Shown: positions 20,886 through 29,995, counted from the stretch's first letter. The stretch: 52,301 nt of DNA from Firmicutes bacterium HGW-Firmicutes-14 (GCA_002840275.1 PHAB01000022.1:1-52301); one strand, 5' to 3'. Numbers and translations are program-made. Notes: generated by a model from the sequence alone, not told the origin.

Positions 20886-21260
20886 TTAACCTGCTGCAGC
20901 AGCGGCAGCAGCGGCAGCAGCAGCCGAGCCGGCGGCAGCGGCGGCAGCGGCAGCGGCGGCAGCGGCATCTCCACTTCCGGTGGCTGCAGCGGCAGCAGCA
21001 GCGGCAGCAGCGTTATTGGAGGCAGCGGCGGCAGCGGCAGCAGCGGCAGCGGCACCCCTGCGATCGCCCCTGGCAGCAGCGGCAGAAGCAGCGGCAGCAG
21101 CGACAGAAGCCCGGCGAGCGTGGAAGTTAGCCCGGCCGGCAAAAAAACCGAAGCCCACTCCAAATCCTGGAGCAAAACCTCCGCCAAAACCAGGCATAAA
21201 ACCTCCACCAAAACCGGGCATGAATCCAGGGAATTGTTGTGAATTATAATTATCGTACAT
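20886..21260 (-). CDS. Silk-like poly-alanine protein with Gly/Phe/Pro repeats
   Basis: The 124-residue product opens with MYDNYNSQQ and three copies of an F(M/A)PGFG(G/V)G unit. Then comes a short Arg/His stretch (GRANFHARRAS), and from residue 52 to the end long alanine runs of about 10-12 residues broken by short links such as RGDRRG, SNN, TGSGD and GS. Nothing catalytic is visible and there is no signal peptide. The start is firm: AAGGAGAG lies 8 bases before the ATG. Similar low-complexity proteins serve as structural polymers such as coats, fibres or silks. Neighbouring spore-type genes hint at a coat role, but this is inference. The GCN triplet repeats may change in length. Confidence 0.7.
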   Translation of the reverse strand: MYDNYNSQQFPGFMPGFGGGFMPGFGGGFAPGFGVGFGFFAGRANFHARRASVAAAAASAAAARGDRRGAAAAAAAAAAASNNAAAAAAAAAATGSGDAAAAAAAAAAAAGSAAAAAAAAAAAG

Positions 21261-21437
21261 TTATCTACTCTCCTTACATAGCTGGAATTTATTGATTTGC
21301 TTTATATTATGTAACGAATTTGGTTTTTGCCATAATTACGATGGATAAACATATAAGAATGCAAAAACCGACACAAAGGATCAAGGGCCAACTTGCAGAG
21401 CTGGCTTAACTCCAATTCACGGAGGGTTAGGCGATCA

Positions 21438-21500
21438 TGCAACCGTTTGAGATTGGCATGGAGAATAAGGTCAAATATACTCGTTTGTCAACAGACTAAA
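21438..21500 (+). CDS. Possible 20-residue peptide
   Basis: In the 290-base gap after the poly-alanine gene, an ATG at 21438 opens 20 codons (MQPFEIGMENKVKY, then TRLSTD and stop). GGAGGG lies 11-16 bases before it and a terminator begins at the stop. An inverted repeat GGTTTTTGC/GCAAAAACC (about 21324-21370) lies upstream. The evidence is thin and the frame may be chance or a gene remnant. Confidence 0.25.
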
Positions 21501-21526
21501 AGAGCGGTCAGAAAGACCGCTCTTTT
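21498..21526. terminator. Bidirectional terminator
   Basis: AAAAGAGCGGTC (21498-21509) pairs perfectly with GACCGCTCTTTT (21515-21526). It would end the RING-like gene and, if the sixth gene of the hdr-met operon reads through, the whole operon. Confidence 0.85.
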
Positions 21527-21554
21527 ATTGCTGTTTTTGTGCTATTTCTCATTG

Positions 21555-21878
21555 TCATTTGGGCACAAATGCGGTTGTCATGCCAGATTCACACATTGGG
21601 CAGGTTGAATCCCATTCGCCCCAGCAGTTGTTACACATTATCACTCCACAGTCACAACCCCTTGCTTCGTTGAACGGGGTCTTCTGTTTACAGATACGGC
21701 ACCATAAATACGATACAGCAGTAATTTCAGCCCTTTTCTTTATATATTTTATATCTATCTTTTCCGACACAGTAATTTCTTCCCTAATTTCAACCAGGTG
21801 AAGTGGAGGTTTTTCAGGCTGATGCTGCACCTGTTCTTTCTCGTCAACCCGAAGTTTTTGGATTTCCTGAGATTGCAT
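21555..21878 (-). CDS. RING-like zinc-finger protein, paralogue 1
   Basis: The 107-residue protein has a charged N-terminal half (PPLHLVEIREEITVSEK) and a C-terminal treble-clef or RING-like metal site. The ligands run CRICKQKTP, then C-CDCG, MCNNCW, then CPMC: eight cysteines in CxxC pairs, with conserved Trp residues. A second copy with the same plan lies at 30490-30753. The ATG at 21878 follows GAGGGGGA closely; an upstream frame is rejected. It lies about 100 bases after metF on the same strand and before a terminator, so it may be the last gene of the hdr-met operon. Function is unknown; iron-sulphur or zinc chaperoning, or binding of the complex, is conceivable. Confidence 0.7.
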   Translation of the reverse strand: MQSQEIQKLRVDEKEQVQHQPEKPPLHLVEIREEITVSEKIDIKYIKKRAEITAVSYLWCRICKQKTPFNEARGCDCGVIMCNNCWGEWDSTCPMCESGMTTAFVPK

Positions 21879-21981
21879 TATCTTTCCCCCTCGTAAAATT
21901 TCCCGGCAAGCCCCTGTCATCTTCCCCTGATGTCTTGTTATTCAGATTAGCCTGAATGAATCGATCCAGCCTTCAGCCGGA

Positions 21982-22929
21982 TTATCCTGCCACCTGGGCC
22001 AGTCCGGGCACCTGCGGCCTCGGAAGCAGGCCCGCTTTTTCCACAATTGTGGGGACGATTTCTTCCCAGCCGACCGCCATTATGTGGACCCCCTTGACAC
22101 CTTTAACATTTTTCAGGTATTTAATCTGTTCCACACATATTTCCACTGCTTCAGCCTGCTGGTCCTCAGCTTTTTTCAGTCTTTCTATCATATCATCAGG
22201 CACTGCCATTCCGGAAACAAATTTCTTCATATAGCCTGCAACTTTTGCCGATTTAACCGGCATCACCCCGGCCATGATATATGACCTTTCGTGCAGGCCG
22301 CGCTCCCTGGCCAGTTCCATAAACCTGTCGAACCGTTCCAGGTCAAAAATAATCTGGGTCTGGAAGAACTGGGCGCCGGCATTGATTTTCTTTTCCATCC
22401 GGTAGACCCTTACCTCAAAGGGGTCGGCAAATGGGTTGGCAACAGCTCCGATAAAGAACCTGGGTTCATCCTTCTTTATTTCCTCACCACAGGCAAATAC
22501 CTTTTCATCCCTCATCCTCTTGACCATCCTGATTAACTGGAGGGAGTCCACATCAAAGACATTGGCCGACGTGGGGTGGTTGCCAAAGGACTGATGGTCC
22601 CCCGACAGGCACAGCAGGTTCTTGATGCCCAGGCTGTAAGCTCCCAGCAGGTCACTCTGGATAGCTATCCTGTTACGGTCCCGGCAGGTCATCTGGACAA
22701 TGGGTTCTCCTCCCGCCTGGAGGACATGGACACCGGAAGCTATACTTGACAGCCTGACTATAGCTGTTTGGTTGTCTGTCAGGTTGGTGGCATCGCAGTA
22801 ACCTGACAGGTGTTTAGCATGTTCCCTGATTCCGGCACCCGAAGCCGACTTGGGAGGACCGATTTCACCGGTTACCACAAATTCACCCTGTTCAAACAGT
22901 GTTTGCAGACGTGATTTGTTTTCACTCAC
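21982..22929 (-). CDS. metF: Methylenetetrahydrofolate reductase, MetF subunit
   Basis: The 315-residue TIM barrel starts with FEQGEFVVTGEIGPP and shows the folate/FAD region LTDNQTAIVRLSS, MTCRDRNRIAIQSDLLGAY, NLLCLSGDH and FFQTQIIFDLERF. It reduces methylene-THF to methyl-THF, the step of the Wood-Ljungdahl methyl branch, or of methionine synthesis. The start overlaps metV by 8 bases, so translation is coupled. Acetogen enzymes of this kind receive electrons from MetV and an Hdr-type complex, as encoded here. Confidence 0.95.
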   Translation of the reverse strand: MSENKSRLQTLFEQGEFVVTGEIGPPKSASGAGIREHAKHLSGYCDATNLTDNQTAIVRLSSIASGVHVLQAGGEPIVQMTCRDRNRIAIQSDLLGAYSLGIKNLLCLSGDHQSFGNHPTSANVFDVDSLQLIRMVKRMRDEKVFACGEEIKKDEPRFFIGAVANPFADPFEVRVYRMEKKINAGAQFFQTQIIFDLERFDRFMELARERGLHERSYIMAGVMPVKSAKVAGYMKKFVSGMAVPDDMIERLKKAEDQQAEAVEICVEQIKYLKNVKGVKGVHIMAVGWEEIVPTIVEKAGLLPRPQVPGLAQVAG

Positions 22930-23593
22930 CGATCATCACTTCCTCTCTCGACATTTTGCGGGGGCCGCCGTCCCTGGCCTTAGACCAGTCTTTTTCCAAT
23001 TCAATTTCCATCAGTTGGTCCATCCGGCCCAGGGCCATCATCCTTTTGTAGATTTGATCCCAGATGCAGTCCACATCTTTTACTTCACATTTACCGTTTT
23101 GGGAGCCACCGCACGGGCCGTTGAGAATCCGTTTGGAACACCGGGCCACAGGACAGACGCCGCCGGTCTTGTGCAGGATACATTCACCACACATCCCGCA
23201 TCTCTCTTCCCACAGGCCGTGCTCTACGGCCCCGCCGGCACACTTGGTATCGAGAGCCGGGATTACCCACTTGTCAGGAAACCTTTCGGCCACAAACTGT
23301 ACCCCGACTCCACAGGCCATCGAAATTATACAATCCACATCTTCCACCAGTTTTTCAATCTCATCCAGGTACTCCCACTCACACTGCCGGACCAGGGTTT
23401 CCTCGACAGTGGTTATGGGCCGGTCCCCCTGCTTCCTGTACAGGCGGAGGGAAGTCGCCAAAACCCCCACTTCTTTTTCTCCCCCTGACAGGCAGACAGT
23501 CACACACTCATTACAACCCAGGATAAGAACCTTATCGAATATCTCCACCATTTTCGCAATTTCTTCAAAAGGCTTCTGTTCAGCTACAATCAC
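22922..23593 (-). CDS. metV: MetV, iron-sulphur/zinc partner of methylene-THF reductase
   Basis: The 223-residue protein has an N-terminal alpha/beta domain (LILGCNECVTVCLSGGEKEV) and a C-terminal cysteine-rich segment with ERCGMCGECILHKTGG, VCPVARCSKRILNGPCGGS and the end motif VDCIWDQIYKRM. This is the MetV (MTHFR C-terminal-like) family that binds MetF and relays electrons to its FAD. It overlaps mvhD by 14 and metF by 8 bases. Its position between MvhD and MetF fits an electron route HdrA to MvhD/MetV to MetF. Confidence 0.93.
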   Translation of the reverse strand: MIVAEQKPFEEIAKMVEIFDKVLILGCNECVTVCLSGGEKEVGVLATSLRLYRKQGDRPITTVEETLVRQCEWEYLDEIEKLVEDVDCIISMACGVGVQFVAERFPDKWVIPALDTKCAGGAVEHGLWEERCGMCGECILHKTGGVCPVARCSKRILNGPCGGSQNGKCEVKDVDCIWDQIYKRMMALGRMDQLMEIELEKDWSKARDGGPRKMSREEVMIGE

Positions 23594-24029
23594 CGGTCAT
23601 CACCTCTTTCTTTGTTGCTCTTTTATTCAATGGGCTGGGTCCAAGCCCTTTGATCCGGTCATGCATTTCATGGGCAACTTCAGCGAACCTGGGACCCATG
23701 GAGCCGGAAAGATTGTACATTTCCACCCTTTCCCCTCCGATACCCACATCATCAAGAATCTTCTTGGCCTCTGCCACCCGGCGTTTGGCCCGGTAGTTGC
23801 CTTTCAGGAAGTGACAGTCCCCTTCCAGGCAACCTGCCACATAGACCCCGTCAGCCCCGTCTTCAAAGGCCTGCAGAATCAGCTGAATATCAATCCTGCC
23901 GGAGCAGGGCTGTTCAATCATCCTGATGGTCGGGGGGTACTGGAGTCTCATGGACCCGGCCAGGTCAGCCGCGGAATATGCACAGTAGTAGCAGCAGAAC
24001 GCGACTATCTTGGGTTGGAATTCGCTCAT
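23580..24029 (-). CDS. mvhD: MvhD-like [2Fe-2S] electron-transfer subunit
   Basis: The 149-residue protein has CCYYCAYSAADLAGSMR, RMIEQPCSGRID, GVYVAGCLEGDCHFLKGN and a C-terminal helix. These are the cysteine blocks of MvhD/FrhD, which joins Hdr complexes to partner enzymes through a [2Fe-2S] cluster. In hydrogenotrophic methanogens it links hydrogenase to HdrA. No hydrogenase genes are present here, so in this operon it most likely links HdrA to MetV-MetF. It overlaps metV at the 3' end and lies 65 bp after hdrA. Confidence 0.92.
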   Translation of the reverse strand: MSEFQPKIVAFCCYYCAYSAADLAGSMRLQYPPTIRMIEQPCSGRIDIQLILQAFEDGADGVYVAGCLEGDCHFLKGNYRAKRRVAEAKKILDDVGIGGERVEMYNLSGSMGPRFAEVAHEMHDRIKGLGPSPLNKRATKKEVMTGDCS

Positions 24030-24094
24030 ATTTCACACCCTCTCTCATTTTTTCGTGCCACTTCCTTCTTTGCACCTGTATTGTTTTTCAACGG

Positions 24095-27000
24095 CTACAC
24101 CACACCGTGAATCTTAGCCAGCATCTGGTCATCCTTATAATGCAGCAGCTGGATTGCCTTTCCTGGACATTCCCCGACACATGTGCCACACCCATGGCAC
24201 TGTACAGGGTCTATTTCAGCCACCATATCCCGGTTGACCTTGGGGACACTGTAGGGACAGACCCGGACACATGTCAGACACGCCGCACAACGTTCAGGTT
24301 TTACCACCGCAGCCACTACGCCCCCTACCATCAGGTGGGGCTGGGCCAGGATATTACAGGCCCTGGCCACGGCTCCCTGGGCCTGGTAAATTGATTCAGC
24401 CACGTTCTTTGGTGAATGACAGACACCACAGAGGAACAGTCCCGCTGAAGGGAAATCCATGGGACCCAGCTTGGCGTGGGTTTCAACAAAGAAACCGTCT
24501 TCGTTTCTCGGAACCTTCAGCATGGTCCCCAGGCGGTCCGCCCCCTGGGCCGGGCCTATTGCTGTGGCCAGGGCCACCAGGTCCGGTTTCAGGCTCAGGG
24601 TATAACCGGAATCAGGGTCAAAGACTTCCAGTTTCACGTTTCCATCCGGCCCTGTTTCAACCTCCGGCCGGTTAGGCCCCTGGTACTCGATAAAACAGAC
24701 TCCCATTTCCCTGGCCCTTTTGTAATACTGTTCATAGAAACCGTAAGTCCGCATATCCCTGTAAAGGATATAAACCTGGGCATCCGGGTTCTCTTCCTTA
24801 ATCCGGATGGCATTCTTAACTGACTGGGTGCAGCAGGTCCGGCTGCAGTACTGCAGGATTTCTTCGTCACCCGCCGAAGCACACTGGATGAAAACAGCCT
24901 GTTTGATGTTTTTTACGTCTGTTGTTCTCCGGTGCAAACCGGCTTCCAGTTCCCGTAAGGTCATTACCCTGTCATTACCGCCGTACCCGTATTTCTCATC
25001 CGGCCGGGTTTCCGTACCGCCTGTGGCAACTATCACAACACCATGCTCGATCCTGAAGGTGTTTCTAACCGGGCTGCCTTCACTCTTACCCTGGGAAACA
25101 GTTGATGTAAAATGTCCCTGGTGACCGCTCAGGTCTTCCAGCTCAGAATTGGTATATACAGTGATCAGGGGATTTTCCCTAACCCTTTTTACCGTCTCTT
25201 CCAGGAATGTCTGCAGGTCTCTTCCCCCCGGAGTAGTGTAAAGATGCTGCAAATTACCTCCCAGCCCGTCTTCCCGCTCAATCAGGTATGATTCAAAACC
25301 CTGTGCAGCCAGACTGAGTGCCGCCGTCATGCCTGAAATACCGCCACCTATAATCATGGCCCTGGGCACCACGGGCACCGGATGGAGATGCAGTTCTTCA
25401 TGGGTCTGGACCTTAGCCACAGCCATCCTTACCAGGTCTTTGGCCTTTTCAGTCGCCTCTTCCGGGTAGGCCCTGTGGACCCATGAACACTGGTCCCTGA
25501 TATTGGCCATTTCAAAGAGGAACTGGTTGAGTCCCGCATCCCTGAGGGCTTCTCTAAACAGCGGCTGGTGAGTCCGGATGGTACAGGAGGCAACCACAAC
25601 CCTGTTCAGGTTCTGTTCGATAATAGTTTGTTTAATCAGGTTGACCGTGTCCTGGGAACAGGTATACAGGTTTTCTTCCGTATATACCACGTTGGGCAGA
25701 CTTTTGGTATACTCCACAACACCGGGTACATCAACAATTGAAGCGATATTCAGGCCACACCTGCAGATAAACACACCGACCCTTGGGGTTTCCCCGCTTA
25801 CGCTCCGTTCCGGCGGGTACTTTTTCGCCCTTACCAGCTGACCTCTTGCCGGGGCCATAACCATCGAAGCCGAAGCTGCTGCCGCGCTGGCATTCATCAC
25901 CGTCTCGGGGATATCCCTGGGCCCCTGGAACCCTCCCGCCACAAATATACCCTCTTTTGAGGACCTGGTGGGGTCAAGGGGGTCGGTCCAGGCAAACCCG
26001 TAGTCATTCAGCCGGATACCCGTTGCCCCGGCCAGGTTCAGGGCATCTTTAGGCGGTTTTACCCCAACAGCCAGGACAACCATTTCAAATTCTTCGGTGA
26101 TGATTTTGCCGTCTTTCATATACTTTATAATCAGGTTTTTGGTTTCAGGGTCTTCCTTTACCGATGAAATCATTGCCCTGACATAGCGTACACCCGTATT
26201 AACCGCCGATTTCACATATTTATCGAAATTCTTTCCGTAAGACCTCATGTCCAGATAGAATATGGTCGGTTCAATGTTTGCATCATGCTCCCTGGAGATA
26301 ATGGCTTCTTTGGTTGAATACATACAGCAGATGGAGGAACAGTATTCCGAACCCCGTTCACAGTCCCTGGAACCCACACACTGGATAAAGGCCATTTTCT
26401 TCGGAGATTGATGGTCAGACGGCCTGATCACGTGGCCCTGGGAAGGTCCGGTGGAACTAAGGAGTCTTTCAAAATCCATGGAGGTCAGGACATTCTCATA
26501 ATAACCGTACCCGTATTCACCCCTGAGCTTCGCATCATACACGTCGAAACCGGGAGCCAGGACCACTGAACCAACATTGATTTCCTCTACTTTTTCCATA
26601 TCGTCATGAATGACCGCGTCTTTCTTGCATGCCGGCACACACTGTTTACATTCACAGCATATTCCGCAGTTAAGACACCGCTGGGCTTCCTGCATGGCTG
26701 TTTCTGCCGTATAGGAGAGGACAACCTCCTGGAACGTCCTTTTCCGCTCATCAATCCCGATTTTATCGGGGACAGCCCGGGGCTTCCGGGGAATTGCGGC
26801 CAGTTCTTCCTTATCCTTAATAGCCTCCGGAAGGGTGGATTCAAGTATCCGGTTTTCCCGGAGGTCCATTCCGTTCAGGAACCGGTGAATGGATTCCGCA
26901 GCTTCCTTTCCGGCTGCCGCAGCCTCGATAAGGGTAGCGGGACCGGTAACAGCATCACCGCCGGCAAAAACACCGGGAATATTGGTTTCCAGGGTTTCAC

Positions 27001-28552
27001 GGTCAGATTTGATGTTTTTCCCGCTCCTGGCCACGGAATTGTCATGCTCAGCAAAGAAAGATTCCGATGGCGCCTGGCTGATGGCGATAATAATATCATC
27101 AAGTTCCACCTGGAACTCAGATCCTTCGATGGGAACAGGCCGGCGGCGTCCTGAAGCATCCGGCTCACCAAGCCTGTTCCTGATACATTTCAGGGCATGG
27201 GCTTGGGACCCTTCAGCCAGGATTTCCACGGGAGAAACATTAAACATGAAGTTGACTCCCTCTTCCCTGGCTTCATGTACCTCTTCGGGCAGGGCAGACA
27301 TTTCCGCCTCAGATCTCCGGTACATTAAAGTAACCTCCTGAGCGCCAAGCCTGATGGCGGTCCGGGCAGCATCAATAGCCGTATTCCCTCCACCGATGAC
27401 GATAGCCCGGCGGCCAATGGAATTAACTTCACCAAGGCTTACCTGCCTGAGGAACGCAACACCGTGGTGGACTGAGGCTTTTTCTTCACCGGGGATGTTG
27501 AGTTTTTCAGGTTCATGGGCTCCAATCCCCAGGAATACGGCTTTATAACCCTGGTCAAACAGCATGTTTACTGTCATATCCTTACCGATGGGGCTGTTGG
27601 TCTTTATTTCCACACCCTGTTTCCTGATCAGGTCTATTTCGGCATCTACCATTGTTTTGGGCAGCCGGTATTCGGGAATACCGACCCTCATCATTCCACC
27701 CAGGACCGGCAGGGCTTCAAAAACCGTTACCCCGTATCCCCTGCGGGCCAGGTGGTAAGCACAGGCCAGGCCTGCAGGCCCCGACCCTACCACAGCCACT
27801 TTTTCTTCCCGTTTTTCAGGAACTTCCAGGTCAACTTCATCCATATGTTCCAGCATATAGGTTCCCACAAACCTCTTAATCCTGCTTATGGCCACCGGTT
27901 CATCAACCTTACCTCTCTGGCATGTCGATTCACATGGGTGGTGGCATACAGTCCCACAGATAACCGGGAAGGGGATTTCCTGCCTGATCAGTTCCCAGGC
28001 CTCCCTGAATTTTCCCTGGGCCGCCAGGGCCACATAACCATGGACATTGATCCCTGACGGGCAGGCATTACGGCACGGGGAAACTCCGGCCTTTTCAATC
28101 AGGTACCTGTTGGGAACCGCCTGGGGAAACATACGGTGAATGGCCTTCCGCTCACTTTTGTCTTCATTAAATTTATCTGCCACGGAAACCGGGCATACCT
28201 GTTCACAATCGCCACAGGCGGTACATTCATTGATGTTCACATAACGCGGGGCTTCCCTGACCTTCACATTGAAATTCCCTGCTTCACCGGTCACTTTTTC
28301 AATGTTTGTGCAAGTATGTATCTCAATATTCTGGTGATTCAGGACATCTGTCATCTTCGGACCCAAAAGGCACATCGAACACTCATTGGTGGGGAAGGTC
28401 TTGTCAAGCTGGGCCATCTTCCCTCCGATGGATGGCTGGTTGGTTACCAGGTGAACCAGGTAACCGCCATTGGCCATATCCAGGGCAGCCTGCATCCCGG
28501 CTATGCCTCCGCCGACCACCATCGAAGCGCCCACAACTTTGTTCTCTTTCAT
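24095..28552 (-). CDS. hdrA: Giant HdrA fusion: HdrA - NfnB/GltD insert - HdrA
   Basis: The 1485-residue protein reads in order as follows. HdrA FAD fold (VVGGGIAGMQAALDMANGGY, about 10). Ferredoxin-like CTACGDCEQVCP (about 110). A complete GltD/NfnB-type module (about 155-590) with CRNACPSGIN, FAD site VAVVGSGPAGLACAY, NAD(P)H site AIVIGGGNTAIDAA and GGDAVTGPATLIEAA. A further cysteine cluster, CLNCGICCECKQC. The rest of the first HdrA with FIQCVGSRD and YCSSICC. A CRCGLNI domain (about 940). A second HdrA with IIGGGISGMTAAL and FIQCASAGD. Two C-terminal [4Fe-4S] motifs (CAACLTCVRVCP, CHGCGTCVGECP). It thus has three predicted flavin sites and its own pyridine-nucleotide site. It should be the electron-splitting core of the complex. 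No frameshift or internal stop was seen. Confidence 0.93.
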   Translation of the reverse strand: MKENKVVGASMVVGGGIAGMQAALDMANGGYLVHLVTNQPSIGGKMAQLDKTFPTNECSMCLLGPKMTDVLNHQNIEIHTCTNIEKVTGEAGNFNVKVREAPRYVNINECTACGDCEQVCPVSVADKFNEDKSERKAIHRMFPQAVPNRYLIEKAGVSPCRNACPSGINVHGYVALAAQGKFREAWELIRQEIPFPVICGTVCHHPCESTCQRGKVDEPVAISRIKRFVGTYMLEHMDEVDLEVPEKREEKVAVVGSGPAGLACAYHLARRGYGVTVFEALPVLGGMMRVGIPEYRLPKTMVDAEIDLIRKQGVEIKTNSPIGKDMTVNMLFDQGYKAVFLGIGAHEPEKLNIPGEEKASVHHGVAFLRQVSLGEVNSIGRRAIVIGGGNTAIDAARTAIRLGAQEVTLMYRRSEAEMSALPEEVHEAREEGVNFMFNVSPVEILAEGSQAHALKCIRNRLGEPDASGRRRPVPIEGSEFQVELDDIIIAISQAPSESFFAEHDNSVARSGKNIKSDRETLETNIPGVFAGGDAVTGPATLIEAAAAGKEAAESIHRFLNGMDLRENRILESTLPEAIKDKEELAAIPRKPRAVPDKIGIDERKRTFQEVVLSYTAETAMQEAQRCLNCGICCECKQCVPACKKDAVIHDDMEKVEEINVGSVVLAPGFDVYDAKLRGEYGYGYYENVLTSMDFERLLSSTGPSQGHVIRPSDHQSPKKMAFIQCVGSRDCERGSEYCSSICCMYSTKEAIISREHDANIEPTIFYLDMRSYGKNFDKYVKSAVNTGVRYVRAMISSVKEDPETKNLIIKYMKDGKIITEEFEMVVLAVGVKPPKDALNLAGATGIRLNDYGFAWTDPLDPTRSSKEGIFVAGGFQGPRDIPETVMNASAAAASASMVMAPARGQLVRAKKYPPERSVSGETPRVGVFICRCGLNIASIVDVPGVVEYTKSLPNVVYTEENLYTCSQDTVNLIKQTIIEQNLNRVVVASCTIRTHQPLFREALRDAGLNQFLFEMANIRDQCSWVHRAYPEEATEKAKDLVRMAVAKVQTHEELHLHPVPVVPRAMIIGGGISGMTAALSLAAQGFESYLIEREDGLGGNLQHLYTTPGGRDLQTFLEETVKRVRENPLITVYTNSELEDLSGHQGHFTSTVSQGKSEGSPVRNTFRIEHGVVIVATGGTETRPDEKYGYGGNDRVMTLRELEAGLHRRTTDVKNIKQAVFIQCASAGDEEILQYCSRTCCTQSVKNAIRIKEENPDAQVYILYRDMRTYGFYEQYYKRAREMGVCFIEYQGPNRPEVETGPDGNVKLEVFDPDSGYTLSLKPDLVALATAIGPAQGADRLGTMLKVPRNEDGFFVETHAKLGPMDFPSAGLFLCGVCHSPKNVAESIYQAQGAVARACNILAQPHLMVGGVVAAVVKPERCAACLTCVRVCPYSVPKVNRDMVAEIDPVQCHGCGTCVGECPGKAIQLLHYKDDQMLAKIHGVV

Positions 28553-28571
28553 CTATCTCACCACCTGTCTT

Positions 28572-29429
28572 TTATATTAGGTTACTGCTTTTTAGCAACG
28601 GCCTGGGGTCAATTATATGTTTTTCAAGCCATTTTTCCTGGCCCTTCAGACCAAAGGCCGCAGCGATTAATTCGGTAAAATAAAGGATAGGCATTCCCCT
28701 GTCGGGCTGCCTGGTATCTATATTGGCCTGGCAGAGGGGACATGCGGTAACCATAAAATCAGCCCCGGCCTTCCGGGCCTGTTTCACCAGTTCTACAGTC
28801 AGTTCACCGACTATATCGGCTCTGGGGATGGCGAAACTTCCGCCACAGCAGTCCATCTTATAAGACCACGGCCTTACTTCAGCGCCAAGAGCATCAAGAA
28901 GCCGGTCGAGTTTCTGGGGCTGTTCGGGGTCATCAAATGCAACATCATCACTGGGCCTCAGTAACAGGCAGCCATAATATGGAACTACCTTCAGACCTGT
29001 CAGGGGTTTTACAACCCTGGATTTCAGTTCCTGCAAAACCTCGTCCTGACTGAAAAAATCCAGCAGGTGCATTATTTTAAGTTTCCCCTGGTACTTTCTG
29101 CCAACGATTGTTGCCACTTCCCGGTTTACTTCAAGGGCTTTTGATGATCCCCGGCTGATAAACCCGTGGGTCTGGCGGCATACATTGTAACATCCTGTAC
29201 ATGGGACAACCAGGTCTTCTCCGGCTCCTTCAGCCAGGATAAGGTTCCTTAAGGGGAGCGCCTTGGCCAGGTATTCACTGGTTGAGTGGGCAGGAGTCGC
29301 TCCACAGCAGTTCCAGTCCGGTATTTCGGCCAGCTGTATATTCAGGCTCCGGCATACTGCTTCAGTTGACAATCCATAATCAGCAGCGGTGGAATGCAGT
29401 GAACACCCGGGATAATAGCCTACTTTCAT
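28572..29429 (-). CDS. hdrB: HdrB, catalytic subunit with two CCG domains
   Basis: The 285-residue protein has two CCG modules. The first is YYPGCSLHST, DWNCCGATPAH, VPCTGCYNVC; the second is YYGCLLLRP, MDCCGGSFAIP, TACPLCQANID. In heterodisulphide reductase each module holds a noncubane [4Fe-4S] cluster that reduces the disulphide. In bacterial MTHFR-type operons the electron acceptor of HdrB is not settled. All cluster cysteines are present. It overlaps hdrC by 4 bases (ATGA) and lies 20 bp before hdrA, so expression is tightly coupled. Confidence 0.94.
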   Translation of the reverse strand: MKVGYYPGCSLHSTAADYGLSTEAVCRSLNIQLAEIPDWNCCGATPAHSTSEYLAKALPLRNLILAEGAGEDLVVPCTGCYNVCRQTHGFISRGSSKALEVNREVATIVGRKYQGKLKIMHLLDFFSQDEVLQELKSRVVKPLTGLKVVPYYGCLLLRPSDDVAFDDPEQPQKLDRLLDALGAEVRPWSYKMDCCGGSFAIPRADIVGELTVELVKQARKAGADFMVTACPLCQANIDTRQPDRGMPILYFTELIAAAFGLKGQEKWLEKHIIDPRPLLKSSNLI

Positions 29430-29995
29430 TTTTTCTCCCTCCCCTTTCTGAAGATTTCCCTGACCTGTCCCAGGTTTTTCACCCTTTCAGGCAGGAACTT
29501 GAGTTTTCCGCGTTTCAGCATTTCCACACCCAATCCCATATCTTCCATATAAGTCTTGGTTCTCAGTTTATAGAGTCCGATCATCCCCAGTTCGTACAGC
29601 CTTCCAGTCCTCTGAACTGAATCCATGAAGGATTTATAGAATTCGGGTATCCGGGTTTCCGCAGGCGCTTTGCCGCTTTTCAGGACCATTCCCTTGAGGA
29701 CGTCAATGACAGCTGATGTGTCAATTCCATTAGGGCACCTCGCCTGACACGTCTTACACGACAGGCACAGCCAGAGGCGGTTGCTGCCAAGCAGGCGTTC
29801 GGTATCTCCCAGTTGTACCAGGCGGATAACCTCGTTAGTATGAAGGTCAGCCATCGGAGCAACCGGACATCCGGCTGAACATTTCTTGCACTGGTAGCAC
29901 CGGCTGACAGGCTGGGAACTCTCCTTTTCAATAAGTCTGGTAAAGCTTTCTGCCGGTTCAAATCTCAGATCCCCGGCCAAAACTGAATTTTCCAT
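29426..29995 (-). CDS. hdrC: HdrC, ferredoxin-like subunit
   Basis: The 189-residue protein has two [4Fe-4S] motifs, CYQCKKCSAGCPVAP at about 37 and CLSCKTCQARCPNGID at about 80, followed by a helical C-terminal domain. It carries electrons between HdrA and HdrB. The ATG at 29995 has AAAGGAGG at the right distance; an earlier in-frame start (30073) lacks a ribosome site and would include the sigma-54 promoter. It is the first gene of the six- or seven-gene unit. Confidence 0.93.
   Translation of the reverse strand: MENSVLAGDLRFEPAESFTRLIEKESSQPVSRCYQCKKCSAGCPVAPMADLHTNEVIRLVQLGDTERLLGSNRLWLCLSCKTCQARCPNGIDTSAVIDVLKGMVLKSGKAPAETRIPEFYKSFMDSVQRTGRLYELGMIGLYKLRTKTYMEDMGLGVEMLKRGKLKFLPERVKNLGQVREIFRKGREKK

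Noticed and set aside
20816-21249. Open frames in other phases across the poly-alanine gene (leucine-rich and proline-rich products)
   Set aside because: They arise because GCN repeats contain no stops in any phase; only the minus-strand 124-codon frame has a ribosome site and a sensible N-terminus.
23064-24110. Long plus-strand frame of 348 codons opposite metV and mvhD
   Set aside because: The minus-strand genes here are beyond doubt; the plus frame is their shadow and has no ribosome site.
24095-28552. hdrA as two or three genes fused by assembly error
   Set aside because: The frame is continuous through 1485 codons with cluster motifs in a sensible order, and flanking genes overlap tightly in one operon.
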